NCBI RefSeq assembly: GCF_050058015.1
Contig: NZ_CP170106.1
Coordinates: forward strand, 710,617 to 774,616
Length of the DNA: 64,000 nt
Reading direction: 5' to 3'
Source: Klebsiella sp050058015
Lineage (GTDB): Bacteria; Pseudomonadota; Gammaproteobacteria; Enterobacterales; Enterobacteriaceae
Within the stretch, counting starts at the first letter, position 1; each line of letters opens with the position of its first letter. Position numbers and translations under genes: made by a program. The notes below the pieces were generated by a model. The model searched no databases. It was not told where the DNA came from and saw only the letters and a list, made by a program, of their open reading frames with translations. This document shows positions 1 to 6,168 of the stretch, piece after piece.

Positions 1-271
1 GTTCCTGAGGATCAATATCTTTTGCCAATAAAACTCGAGATTCGGCTCTGAGTTTACGCGCATCAGAAAGTGAGACGGCAGGATAGGCACCGAAGCTCTG
101 CTTGGTTCGCTGCTTTGTCAGAGGTCGATAGTAACGGAACTGCCAGAGCTTACTACCACTGGACTTGATTAACAGAGTAAGCCCGTCACCATCATACAGC
201 TGGTAATCGGCATCTTTAGGTTTGGCGGCTTTGATTTCCGTATCGGTTAACGGCTTGGTTTTTCTTGCCAT
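1..271 (-). CDS. P4-family tyrosine integrase, N-terminal part (runs off left edge)
   Basis: About 90 residues from a start at 271 are visible, beginning MARKTKPLTDTEIK and containing YDGDGLTLLI and WQFRYYRP, the N-terminal arm-binding domain (DUF4102) of P4-type integrases. The catalytic domain lies outside the window. The sequence resembles, from memory, the CP4-57-type integrase that uses ssrA. It is transcribed away from tmRNA, as expected for the integrase of an island stacked on the ssrA site. It belongs to a different island from the integrase at 8777-10006, which has only moderate similarity to it. Confidence 0.85.
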   Translation of the reverse strand, partial: MARKTKPLTDTEIKAAKPKDADYQLYDGDGLTLLIKSSGSKLWQFRYYRPLTKQRTKQSFGAYPAVSLSDARKLRAESRVLLAKDIDPQE

Positions 272-290
272 GGGGAGTCTCCATGCGTTT

Positions 291-327
291 AGGCCCAACG
301 AAAACAATAGAGCTTTTCGTTGGGCCT
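291..327. promoter_or_regulatory. Perfect 14-bp inverted repeat upstream of the left integrase
   Basis: AGGCCCAACGAAAA at 291-304 is followed, after a 9-nt loop, by its exact reverse complement at 314-327. It ends 20 bp upstream of the integrase start at 271, and a further partial copy (TGGGCCT) lies at 334-340. The position suggests an operator or a structured 5' leader controlling integrase expression; the function is inferred only. Confidence 0.5.
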
Positions 328-359
328 ATCAATGGGCCTAAAAGGTTCGGATTTAATTA

Positions 360-442
360 GTTCTCTTCGGACTTCGCGGGACAAATTGCAGATACAAAAA
401 AGCCCGCAGGCTTGCGCCGTGCGGGCTCTTAGGACTTCATCG
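360..442. other. GC hairpin flanked by GGACTTC repeats (candidate integrase arm sites)
   Basis: The hairpin AGCCCGCAggcttgcgccgTGCGGGCT (402-428) is preceded by an A-run, so it can end transcription on the minus strand. GGACTTC occurs on both sides (368-374 and 431-437). The equivalent stretch in front of the integrase at 8777-10006 has the same layout with AGACTTC repeats. Repeats of this kind beside a P4-type integrase are often arm-type binding sites, which is the inference here. Confidence 0.4.
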
Positions 443-968
443 GATGACTCTGGTAATCACCGATGGCTGGCGTCCCTGTGCTTTATTTATCAACTATATG
501 ATTTATATTATTATTTTTTTATAGATGTTCATTAAGGGTTCAATAAAGGGTCCAAAAAAAGGCGTCATCACTGATTTTACTTATTCCAGAGCTAAAATCT
601 TAGATACTGCTAGCGTTGAGGAGTTGAACTCACGAAACAGAGCCTTTCTGATCCAGAGGCTATTTCCCGTATGCAAGATCTTCTCCAACTAAGTCTTCTC
701 AATGTGCTAAACAAGAATTATAAAGGGGGATAGTACGGAATTAAATCGCAAACCAATTAACTCATTGATAAATAACTTTTTATTAAAAAACTTGCATAGG
801 TCGGAAAAATAGCACTTTTTGCAAAAGTCCCACTAAGCCTATGCTGGCTTGCTTTCAAAGCTCTTCTTACAAATCTGCATAAAAAAACACCACTCATTGA
901 TCAATTCGTGCTTTTTGAGAGTTGATCGCCATAAGCGATCTGAAGATACTGCATCCATCAAAACAACA
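443..968. other. Gene-free stretch at the junction of two islands
   Basis: No credible gene is visible. A left copy of the 45-bp tmRNA-end repeat (10172-10216) was expected here but is absent; the only match is the decamer GGAGTTGAAC at 620-629. The stretch is AT-rich after 480 and leads into the AlpA-like gene. Confidence 0.4.
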
Positions 969-980
969 ATGGAGAAATGT

Positions 981-1184
981 ATGACAGAAAGAAAAAGATT
1001 TATCCGTTTGCCTGAAGTGCTGGAAAGAACCGGATTTTCTAAAGCTTGGATTTATCGATTAATCAGTCGTGGTCAATTCCCCGCACCTATAAAACTAGGT
1101 GATCGAGCAATCAGGTTCGTAGAAAGTGAAGTTGATGAATGGATTGACCAAATGATTTACTCGTCTCGTAATAAAGCAGCGTGA
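981..1184 (+). CDS. AlpA family transcriptional regulator
   Basis: A 67-residue protein, MTERKRFIRLPEVLERTG..., with an excisionase/MerR-like winged helix: LPEVLERTGFSKAWIYRLI, then FPAPIKLGDRAIRF and SEVDEWI. This is the standard AlpA (phage_AlpA) layout. AlpA of CP4-57 activates excision of its island, so this protein probably regulates an integrase. The start at 981 is preferred because GGAG at 971-974 sits 6 nt before it; 969 is an in-frame alternative. Confidence 0.88.
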   Translation: MTERKRFIRLPEVLERTGFSKAWIYRLISRGQFPAPIKLGDRAIRFVESEVDEWIDQMIYSSRNKAA

Positions 1185-1240
1185 TTTGGTTTGTAGAGCG
1201 TTTAGGGCCAAGTATGAATAATAAACCCATATTAAACTAA

Positions 1241-1270
1241 AGGTCAGATGTATATCTGACCTTCATTTAT
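1241..1270 (+). terminator. Hairpin downstream of the AlpA-like gene
   Basis: AGGTCAGAT at 1241-1249 pairs perfectly with ATCTGACCT at 1254-1262 over a 4-nt loop, followed by a T-rich tail. It lies 57 bp after the AlpA stop codon and probably ends that transcript. Confidence 0.6.
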
Positions 1271-1353
1271 TTCAGCATTAATAATGATGCTGTGAAATAT
1301 TTCTTTATTTCTATTGACTATTAAAATATAAGATCTATAAAAAGTAAAGATAC

Positions 1354-1385
1354 AAAAAAAGCCAGATTTTAAATCTGACTTTTTA
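1354..1385. terminator. Bidirectional terminator-like hairpin
   Basis: An A-run, a stem of CAGATTT with AAATCTG and a T-run make a hairpin able to terminate transcription from either side. Its stem sequence resembles that of the hairpin at 1241-1262 (CAGAT/ATCTG). Confidence 0.55.
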
Positions 1386-2215
1386 AGGACTAAAAAAGTT
1401 TTCGCTGACTTTTTTAAGTCTTGTAATCAGTTAGAGGATTAACGTGATTACAAATATAATAAAGTATTAAATAATCTTTTCATATTTGTCAAATCTAAAT
1501 CTGAGCTTTTTACAAGTCTTTTAAATACCACTTCCAGAATCTTTAATGTCCTCGAAAGCAATCAAATTATAAACCTTTGTATCAGGTCTACATATGTGGA
1601 GCAATTGAGCGCGAGTCGCTAATAAGAGATGTCCGTATGTTTTGTTGGTTGTAGGTATAGAAGGGGAAGCGACGTAATACCAACCCGAAGCGAAGTTCTA
1701 AACAGATAAGTGAAGTTGTATATGGAATAGCTATGAGAAAGCCCTACCTTTGTTTACAGCATAAATAGGGGATAACAATACATTAATCTGCATGAACGAA
1801 TCTGGGGGTGTCGTAGGGTGTCCTACATTGGAAACGATGTAGAGCTTTAAGCCAGATCAACTTGGGTGAAGTCATATTTTTCATCTTGGTTTTCGCCAAT
1901 CTTGATATATTTTCAACAAAATAAGTTGAAAATTTCAGGAGGCGAAGCCTTGGATGAAGTCCCCTTTTCGGGGGCGAACACAAGGCAGTATATAACTCTC
2001 AGTAAGGCTGTTTTTGTTTATAGCAAAGGTGCCTTGTTTTATGGCACCAATAAAATATAAAGTAGAACTAGATCTAAAAAATATATAGGGCGAAGCCTAA
2101 TAAAGTAAAAAGAAAACCATATATAAAAGATATAAAAAAAGTCTCGCGCCAGATATCCCATCATAGAAATTTTCCCGCTGTTGCCCGTTCGAGATCCAAA
2201 TCCTTAACAGGAATA
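1386..2215. other. Long non-coding stretch with hairpins, possible untranslated RNA
   Basis: No convincing ORF; the short ones (1783-1983 minus, 1866-2060 plus) lack ribosome sites and family features. Visible structure includes a nested hairpin at about 1948-1985 (CCTTG ... CCCCttttcGGGG ... CAAGG), a stem GGTGCC/GGCACC at 2028-2047, and a repeated decamer GGCGAAGCCT at 1941-1950 and 2089-2098. A structured RNA, or remnants of a plasmid replication region, would fit. Neither is demonstrated. Confidence 0.35.
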
Positions 2216-2371
2216 GATCGGTATAAAAGATCGATAATTAGATATTGATAGCTTTTGACAATCAAATGATACCAGATCGATCGGTTTTTAATTGATATAA
2301 ACGATCGATTATTTGTTTACGATAGTTTTAACCTATCATGGTGTGATTTTCGATCGGTACAAACGATATGA
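2216..2371. repeat. Cluster of GATCGGTATAAA-type repeats (operators or iterons)
   Basis: Three related units are seen: GATCGGTATAAAAGATCGAT (2216-2235), TTGATATAAACGATCGAT (2292-2309) and CGATCGGTACAAACGATATG (2351-2370). A partial unit, GATCGATCGG, lies at 2275-2284, and GATAG...CTATC is interspersed. Spacing is about 60-75 bp. They precede the lipoprotein gene at 2450. They could bind a regulator of the mob module or be a plasmid-type iteron array. No Rep gene is present. Confidence 0.5.
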
Positions 2372-2405
2372 CGAACCATCAAAATAATTGAATTCTAAGA
2401 CGTTT

Positions 2406-2426
2406 ACAGGCCAAGCGTTGGCCTGT
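2406..2426 (+). promoter_or_regulatory. Perfect 9-bp stem-loop just before the lipoprotein gene
   Basis: ACAGGCCAA and TTGGCCTGT are separated by GCG. The hairpin ends 23 nt before the ATG at 2450 and has no T-run, so it is more likely a leader structure or protein-binding site than a terminator. An oriT-type inverted repeat is another possibility. Confidence 0.4.
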
Positions 2427-2449
2427 GTCTTACCAATGAAGGAAAAGGT

Positions 2450-2737
2450 ATGCGGAAATTTATGTTAGTGGCAGGTCTTGCCGTCCTGTTAGCAGGGTGT
2501 GGCGATGATGGCATCTATGGCAACTATGTTAATCAACAGTTTGGCGTCAGGCTTGATATTCAGAAAGATGTGATCAAGTTTCGCGATGGTGTTTTTACCG
2601 TTAAAAGCTGGGATGAAAGCAAGAAACCCATCTATATCGCCAAAACGCAAAACAAAAATCTCGGATCTTGGACTTTTAAAATCGAAAAAGTCAAAGATGG
2701 AGTTGTTTACCAAGGTGCGGTTTTTAAGAAAGATTAG
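2450..2737 (+). CDS. Small predicted lipoprotein of unknown function
   Basis: The 95-residue protein starts MRKFMLVAGLAVLLAGC: a lipoprotein signal peptide with lipobox LLAGC, giving a lipidated Cys at position 17. The mature part, about 78 residues, is polar and probably beta-rich (YGNYVNQQFGVRLDIQKDVIKF). AAGGAAAAGG lies just upstream of the ATG. It sits 11 bp before the next gene, so the two are probably co-transcribed. Lysis or entry-exclusion lipoproteins occur in ColE1-type plasmids, but this protein shows no clear match to them. Confidence 0.75.
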   Translation: MRKFMLVAGLAVLLAGCGDDGIYGNYVNQQFGVRLDIQKDVIKFRDGVFTVKSWDESKKPIYIAKTQNKNLGSWTFKIEKVKDGVVYQGAVFKKD

Positions 2738-2748
2738 AGGAGTAGGAA

Positions 2749-3024
2749 ATGGAAAATAATACCATTCAATGCCCATACTGTCTAAAAGAAAGTCAGAAAG
2801 GGGTTCACGTATGCACTGGATGTCAAGCAACTGTATTATACGGTGCTCCGCCGGGTTGGTGCGTATTTTTAATAGTATTCAGCACCTTAATATTATCAGT
2901 TTTGATTGGTATGAGTTCAGGAATAATGGCTGGTAATATTAGTTTATTTGTTATTGCGATTGTTGGGTTTATTATTAGCAAGTTGGCTTTTTCTGACAGG
3001 ATTTCTTTCAGAAGGAGAATGTAA
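2749..3024 (+). CDS. Zinc-ribbon protein with two membrane segments, unknown function
   Basis: A 91-residue protein with CPYC (9-12) and CTGC (22-25), a four-cysteine zinc-ribbon layout, then hydrophobic segments at about 37-56 and 62-80 and a basic tail (FRRRM). AGGAG lies 10 nt before the start. It is paired with the lipoprotein gene upstream. Membrane-tethered zinc ribbons like this are common in small mobile elements, but I cannot assign a role. Confidence 0.7.
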   Translation: MENNTIQCPYCLKESQKGVHVCTGCQATVLYGAPPGWCVFLIVFSTLILSVLIGMSSGIMAGNISLFVIAIVGFIISKLAFSDRISFRRRM

Positions 3025-3038
3025 AATACGTCTTCCAA

Positions 3039-3160
3039 GGTGATGGCTCGAAGTGTCGAACCATCACCCATATAAATTTTATTTCCTCCTCTATATCATC
3101 AAGCACTAAATCGGAACCCGCAAGCGGGACCCCACGATTTAGCCCTTGACGATTTCCCCC
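3039..3160 (-). other. Region resembling the filamentous-phage (f1) complementary-strand origin
   Basis: Two hairpins are visible: GGTGATGG/CCATCACC (3039-3068) and CTAAATCG/CGATTTAG with inner CCCGC/GCGGG (3106-3142). Read on the minus strand, the run GTCAAGG, CTAAATCG, GGTTCCGATTTAGTGCTT and then GGGTGATGGTTC follows the order and much of the sequence of the f1/M13 intergenic region (hairpins B to D) as I remember it. In f1 this region primes complementary-strand synthesis. Here it would suit an element transferred as single-stranded DNA. Confidence 0.55.
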
Positions 3161-3335
3161 CAAAGTTGCCATAAAGACAATATATTGTTTACTCTATCTT
3201 TTATTTGCATTTTATTTATCGTGCAGTGTATTTATTTATGTAGCCGCTATTGACTAGTTTTTTAGATCGGTTATTTATTTAAATATAAGTTGAGTTCAGC
3301 TTTTATTTTTTAGCTTTCGGAAACTGAGGCAAGGT

Positions 3336-3448
3336 GTAATAGCGTATCCGCTATTTACCCAATCCTTCGGATTGCCCTATCTCGCTTTGCTCGTAGGGTT
3401 GAAAAAGATCTACCCTTCCGCCTAATCCCCTTGTCAAAGGGGAGGCGG
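3336..3448. other. Tandem array of four stem-loops upstream of the mob operon (candidate oriT or ssi)
   Basis: Consecutive inverted repeats: GTAATAGCG/CGCTATTTAC (3336-3358), CAATCC-TTC-GGATTG (3360-3374), CCCTA/TAGGG (3375-3398) and CCGCCT-aat-CCCCTT/AAGGGG-AGGCGG (3418-3448). They end about 35 bp before the first mob-operon gene, where an oriT is usually found. I see no nic sequence that I can name with confidence. Confidence 0.45.
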
Positions 3449-3484
3449 TAAACCATACAGTTTAATATTATAGGAGTATTTAAA

Positions 3485-3859
3485 ATGAATGATGATTTAG
3501 GTTTTATAAATAACATAGATGGGAAAATTTTATTTGAGCATTATCAATATTTAACTAATGCCATACTGGGTGATGATGACACAAAAAAAGAATTTGTGAA
3601 ATATGAACATTATGACTTGGATTATTTAAGGTATTATCTTGAAGCGAGTATCTATTTTTTAGGTGAGGCAAGAGATGAAGCAAATAGAGATGTTGAAATA
3701 AAAGATTTAAACGAAGCAGTGGAGATAATAAGTAAATTATCAAATAGGGCTAAGGTTGCTTTAGCTGAACATATTATATTGTGGTTTGAAGATATTTCAT
3801 TGGTAGGTTCTTATAATACACTATTTAGGTTTTTAGGCAGGGAGAAAAGAATATTATGA
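3485..3859 (+). CDS. Conserved-looking hypothetical protein, first gene of the mob operon
   Basis: A 124-residue acidic, largely helical protein with no signal peptide (MNDDLGFINNIDGKILFEHYQYL). TAGGAG lies 8 nt before the ATG. Its stop overlaps the next start (ATGA at 3856-3859), showing translational coupling. Its place at the head of a mobC-mobA operon suggests an accessory role in mobilization or its control; the family is not recognised. Confidence 0.7.
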   Translation: MNDDLGFINNIDGKILFEHYQYLTNAILGDDDTKKEFVKYEHYDLDYLRYYLEASIYFLGEARDEANRDVEIKDLNEAVEIISKLSNRAKVALAEHIILWFEDISLVGSYNTLFRFLGREKRIL

Positions 3860-4032
3860 TGATTATGTCTGTAGCAATGGTAATACTTTGTATTATGTTG
3901 GGAGGTTTTATGATCCGTAGCTGTACTGGAAAAACAAACTCTTCAAGCGAAGCAAAGCAAGCAATATCAGAAGTTAGAAAAATGATAGATAAGAAAGCAC
4001 TGATTAAATACAAAAGGAATAATAGAACATGA
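3856..4032 (+). CDS. 58-residue membrane-anchored protein, unknown function
   Basis: This short gene overlaps both neighbours by ATGA (3856-3859 and 4029-4032), which is strong evidence that it is translated. The protein has an N-terminal hydrophobic segment (MMIMSVAMVILCIMLGGFMI), then CTGKTNSS and a basic helical tail (KALIKYKRNNRT). The topology is a single-pass anchor with a short cytoplasmic or periplasmic tail. Its position suggests a small Mob accessory protein. Confidence 0.65.
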   Translation: MMIMSVAMVILCIMLGGFMIRSCTGKTNSSSEAKQAISEVRKMIDKKALIKYKRNNRT

Positions 4033-4319
4033 ATGTAGAAAACTTAATGAATAGTATGACTATAGAATATAAGCTCGAAATACTGGCAAGGTTTTTTTAT
4101 TACATAGAACAAAACAAAGATATACCATTTAATGAAATCAATAGTGATGAGCGAGATTTGTGTTATTTTGTAGCCAATAGATACATTACAGAGAATAAAG
4201 CTGATGAGCTTATTGAAGCATTAATTATTGAAAATGATAACGACTACATAAGAGCAACAGATGATTACATTATCCAGAGGAATAAAGAATGCGAACAGAC
4301 AGAAAAAGAGGGCGTATAG
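4029..4319 (+). CDS. Hypothetical protein in the mob operon
   Basis: A 96-residue, acidic, helical protein (MNVENLMNSMTIEYKLEIL...) coupled to the preceding gene by ATGA and overlapping the start of mobC (4289) by 31 nt. No recognised domain. The tight packing is typical of ColE1-like mobilization operons. Confidence 0.65.
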   Translation: MNVENLMNSMTIEYKLEILARFFYYIEQNKDIPFNEINSDERDLCYFVANRYITENKADELIEALIIENDNDYIRATDDYIIQRNKECEQTEKEGV

Positions 4320-4663
4320 AATTAAATCACGAAGAACGCAGAGATATATCTATACAGTTTAGAGTAAACAAAGCAGAGTTTGAATATTTAAAAGAACTTG
4401 TTGAGGCATCCGGTCTTGAAAGAGGCCATTACATTAGGAAAGAGATTTTAAACTCTGAACCTATTGTTAAAAGAAAAATGCCTGAAATAAATCAAAAAAC
4501 ATACATGCAGCTTTCAGCAGTTGCCAATAATATAAACCAAGCAACAAAGAAACTAAATGGTAATGAGTATTTTGATAAAAATGAGGTTGATAAACTCAAC
4601 TTTAATATAAAACAGGTTGGTAGAAGGATAATAGAAATAAATAAAAACTTGGGGTATATATGA
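4289..4663 (+). CDS. mobC: MobC-family relaxosome protein
   Basis: The 124-residue protein has the MobC layout: a basic N-terminus, FRVNKAEFEYLKELVEASGLERGHYIRKEIL (ribbon-helix-helix-like DNA binding), then a helical region ending LNFNIKQVGRRIIEINKNLG. In ColE1-type plasmids MobC binds oriT and recruits the relaxase. Its stop overlaps the relaxase start (ATGA at 4660-4663), as in ColE1 mbeC-mbeA. Confidence 0.85.
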   Translation: MRTDRKRGRIELNHEERRDISIQFRVNKAEFEYLKELVEASGLERGHYIRKEILNSEPIVKRKMPEINQKTYMQLSAVANNINQATKKLNGNEYFDKNEVDKLNFNIKQVGRRIIEINKNLGYI

Positions 4664-6117
4664 AAGGGAATGTAGCTAAAACAGGGAGATCATTTATAAA
4701 TAGGGTAGATTATATATTAAAAGATGATCACAGTTTTATTTGTAGCAATATGTCAGCAGATAAAAATAACGTTAGTGAGTTAACTGATGAGTTTAAAACT
4801 GTAAGCGGCTTTAGACAAGATATAAAAAAACCAGTCTTTCATGCATTTTTATCTCTTCCAAAAGATGAAAAATTAACAGATGAAAAATGGCAGGAGATAG
4901 CAAAAGACTATTTGAAAGAAATGAATATTGATATAGAAAAATATCAATATATTTGTGTGCGTCATAAAGATACAAATCAAGACCATATTCATATTGTAGC
5001 AAACAGGATCGGCCTTGATGGTTCTGTATGGCATGGTCAGCACTCAGCATTTAAAACAATAGCAGCTTGTGAACGTTTAGAAGTAAAGCACAGCTTAACC
5101 ATTACTAAAGGCTTACAGGAGCAAAAATCAGACGTATTAGCACCAACCAAGAACGAGATCGAGCAAGCCCTACGTACAGGTGAGAAACCAGCTCGTATAG
5201 TGCTTCAGAACGCGCTACAAGCGGCTATGTTGGGTAAACCAGACCTGCAGACTTTTATAGACAGAATACAGGCCGTAGGCATTGAACCGAGGTTCAATGT
5301 TGCCAGCACTGGCAACGTGGCGGGGGTTTCATTCAGTGTGAATGATATAGCATTTAAGGGATCTTCATTAGGTAAAAAATTTAGCTGGAACACTATTAAA
5401 GGTAAGGTGAAATATGACAAAAATAGAGATGATGAACTCATTAGAAGATTCGCAGCAAGAAAAACAGATGACGAAAATAGTATTGGACGATCACCTATTG
5501 AACCAAATATCAATGACGATAGAACCATTATCAGAATCGATGATGATACTATCAGAGTCTGTCAGCACAGCATTAAATCAGACACAACAGACACTAACAA
5601 GAGTGAACAACTCATTAGAAGCAACAACAACAGCTTTAAACTCAGCGAAAAATATAATAGATCAGCAAGCCATAAAGTTAGAAGAACAACACAAAAAGCT
5701 GCACAAATACTCAACAGAGTTAAAAGACAATACAATAAAGAACCAATCAAAACTTATAATAAAAATGGCCTCAATAGTTGGCGTGATAAATCTGATAGCG
5801 GTTCTATCAGTAGGATACTTGATCATGCAGAAACAGCCACAACAGCCACGAATAACTTTAGACTCAAAGGCCGTAGCAGTTTCAATAGTAGAGCAGCTAA
5901 GATCGAAGAAGTAAGGGAGAGATTAGGTATCATAAAACCCCTTATTCAGCCCAGAAATAAAGAGAAGCTGATTAAAGAATCTTTAAAGAAAAAAACTGAT
6001 TACTTAGTTGAATATGAAAATAGATTTAAAAAGAGATTAAAAGAAAATTTTAAAGAAAGCACTGAAGAAAAAAATGTTATTTCAAAAGAAAAAAAGATGT
6101 ATTTTAAAAAGCCTTGA
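4660..6117 (+). CDS. mobA: MOBP-type relaxase
   Basis: A 485-residue DNA-nicking relaxase. Tyr18 (in NRVDYILKD) is the likely catalytic residue. The three-histidine metal motif is HKDTNQDHIHIVANR (His102, His109, His111), preceded by FHAFLSLPKDEKL and YQYICVR. The relaxase domain fills roughly the first 170 residues; the remainder is basic and poorly conserved. It would nick oriT and carry single-stranded DNA into a recipient using the machinery of a helper plasmid, since no type IV secretion genes are visible. Another gene lies inside it in a different frame (5414-5914). Confidence 0.88.
   Translation: MKGNVAKTGRSFINRVDYILKDDHSFICSNMSADKNNVSELTDEFKTVSGFRQDIKKPVFHAFLSLPKDEKLTDEKWQEIAKDYLKEMNIDIEKYQYICVRHKDTNQDHIHIVANRIGLDGSVWHGQHSAFKTIAACERLEVKHSLTITKGLQEQKSDVLAPTKNEIEQALRTGEKPARIVLQNALQAAMLGKPDLQTFIDRIQAVGIEPRFNVASTGNVAGVSFSVNDIAFKGSSLGKKFSWNTIKGKVKYDKNRDDELIRRFAARKTDDENSIGRSPIEPNINDDRTIIRIDDDTIRVCQHSIKSDTTDTNKSEQLIRSNNNSFKLSEKYNRSASHKVRRTTQKAAQILNRVKRQYNKEPIKTYNKNGLNSWRDKSDSGSISRILDHAETATTATNNFRLKGRSSFNSRAAKIEEVRERLGIIKPLIQPRNKEKLIKESLKKKTDYLVEYENRFKKRLKENFKESTEEKNVISKEKKMYFKKP
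5414..5914 (+). CDS. MobB/MbeB-like protein encoded inside the relaxase gene
   Basis: A 166-residue ORF in a second frame wholly within mobA. It encodes a long helical, coiled-coil-prone region (QTQQTLTRVNNSLEATTTALN..., about 30-110), then a hydrophobic segment near the C-terminus (IKMASIVGVINLIAVLSVGYLI, about 114-136) and a polar tail. ColE1-type plasmids encode MbeB in the same way, nested in mbeA. MbeB helps anchor the relaxosome to the membrane. The start could be 5414 or the ATG a few codons downstream. Confidence 0.7.
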   Translation: MTKIEMMNSLEDSQQEKQMTKIVLDDHLLNQISMTIEPLSESMMILSESVSTALNQTQQTLTRVNNSLEATTTALNSAKNIIDQQAIKLEEQHKKLHKYSTELKDNTIKNQSKLIIKMASIVGVINLIAVLSVGYLIMQKQPQQPRITLDSKAVAVSIVEQLRSKK

Positions 6118-6130
6118 TTTAACTATATAT

Positions 6131-6161
6131 GAAACTGTAGGCACTTTTGGAGTGCCTACAG
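6131..6161. terminator. Terminator hairpin between relaxase and ATPase genes
   Basis: ACTGTAGGCACT pairs with AGTGCCTACAGT across a short TTTTGG loop. It lies between two convergent genes (mobA stop 6117, ATPase stop 6169), so it probably ends both transcripts. The decamer AGTGCCTACA of its right arm recurs at 8363-8372 on the other side of the ATPase gene. Confidence 0.65.
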
Positions 6162-6168
6162 TTAAAAA

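Noticed and set aside
320..535. 71-codon ORF over the left integrase att region
   Set aside because: It runs through the terminator-like hairpin and repeats, and has no plausible ribosome site.
620..629. tRNA T-arm-like sequence GGAGTTGAAC
   Set aside because: No acceptor stem, anticodon arm or CCA can be assembled around it; at best a degenerate attachment remnant.
1783..2060. Two overlapping short ORFs (1783-1983 minus and 1866-2060 plus)
   Set aside because: They overlap on opposite strands, lack ribosome sites and cover a hairpin-rich stretch.
1386..2215. Possible retron msr/msd RNA
   Set aside because: Structured RNA is possible, but no reverse transcriptase gene lies anywhere near.
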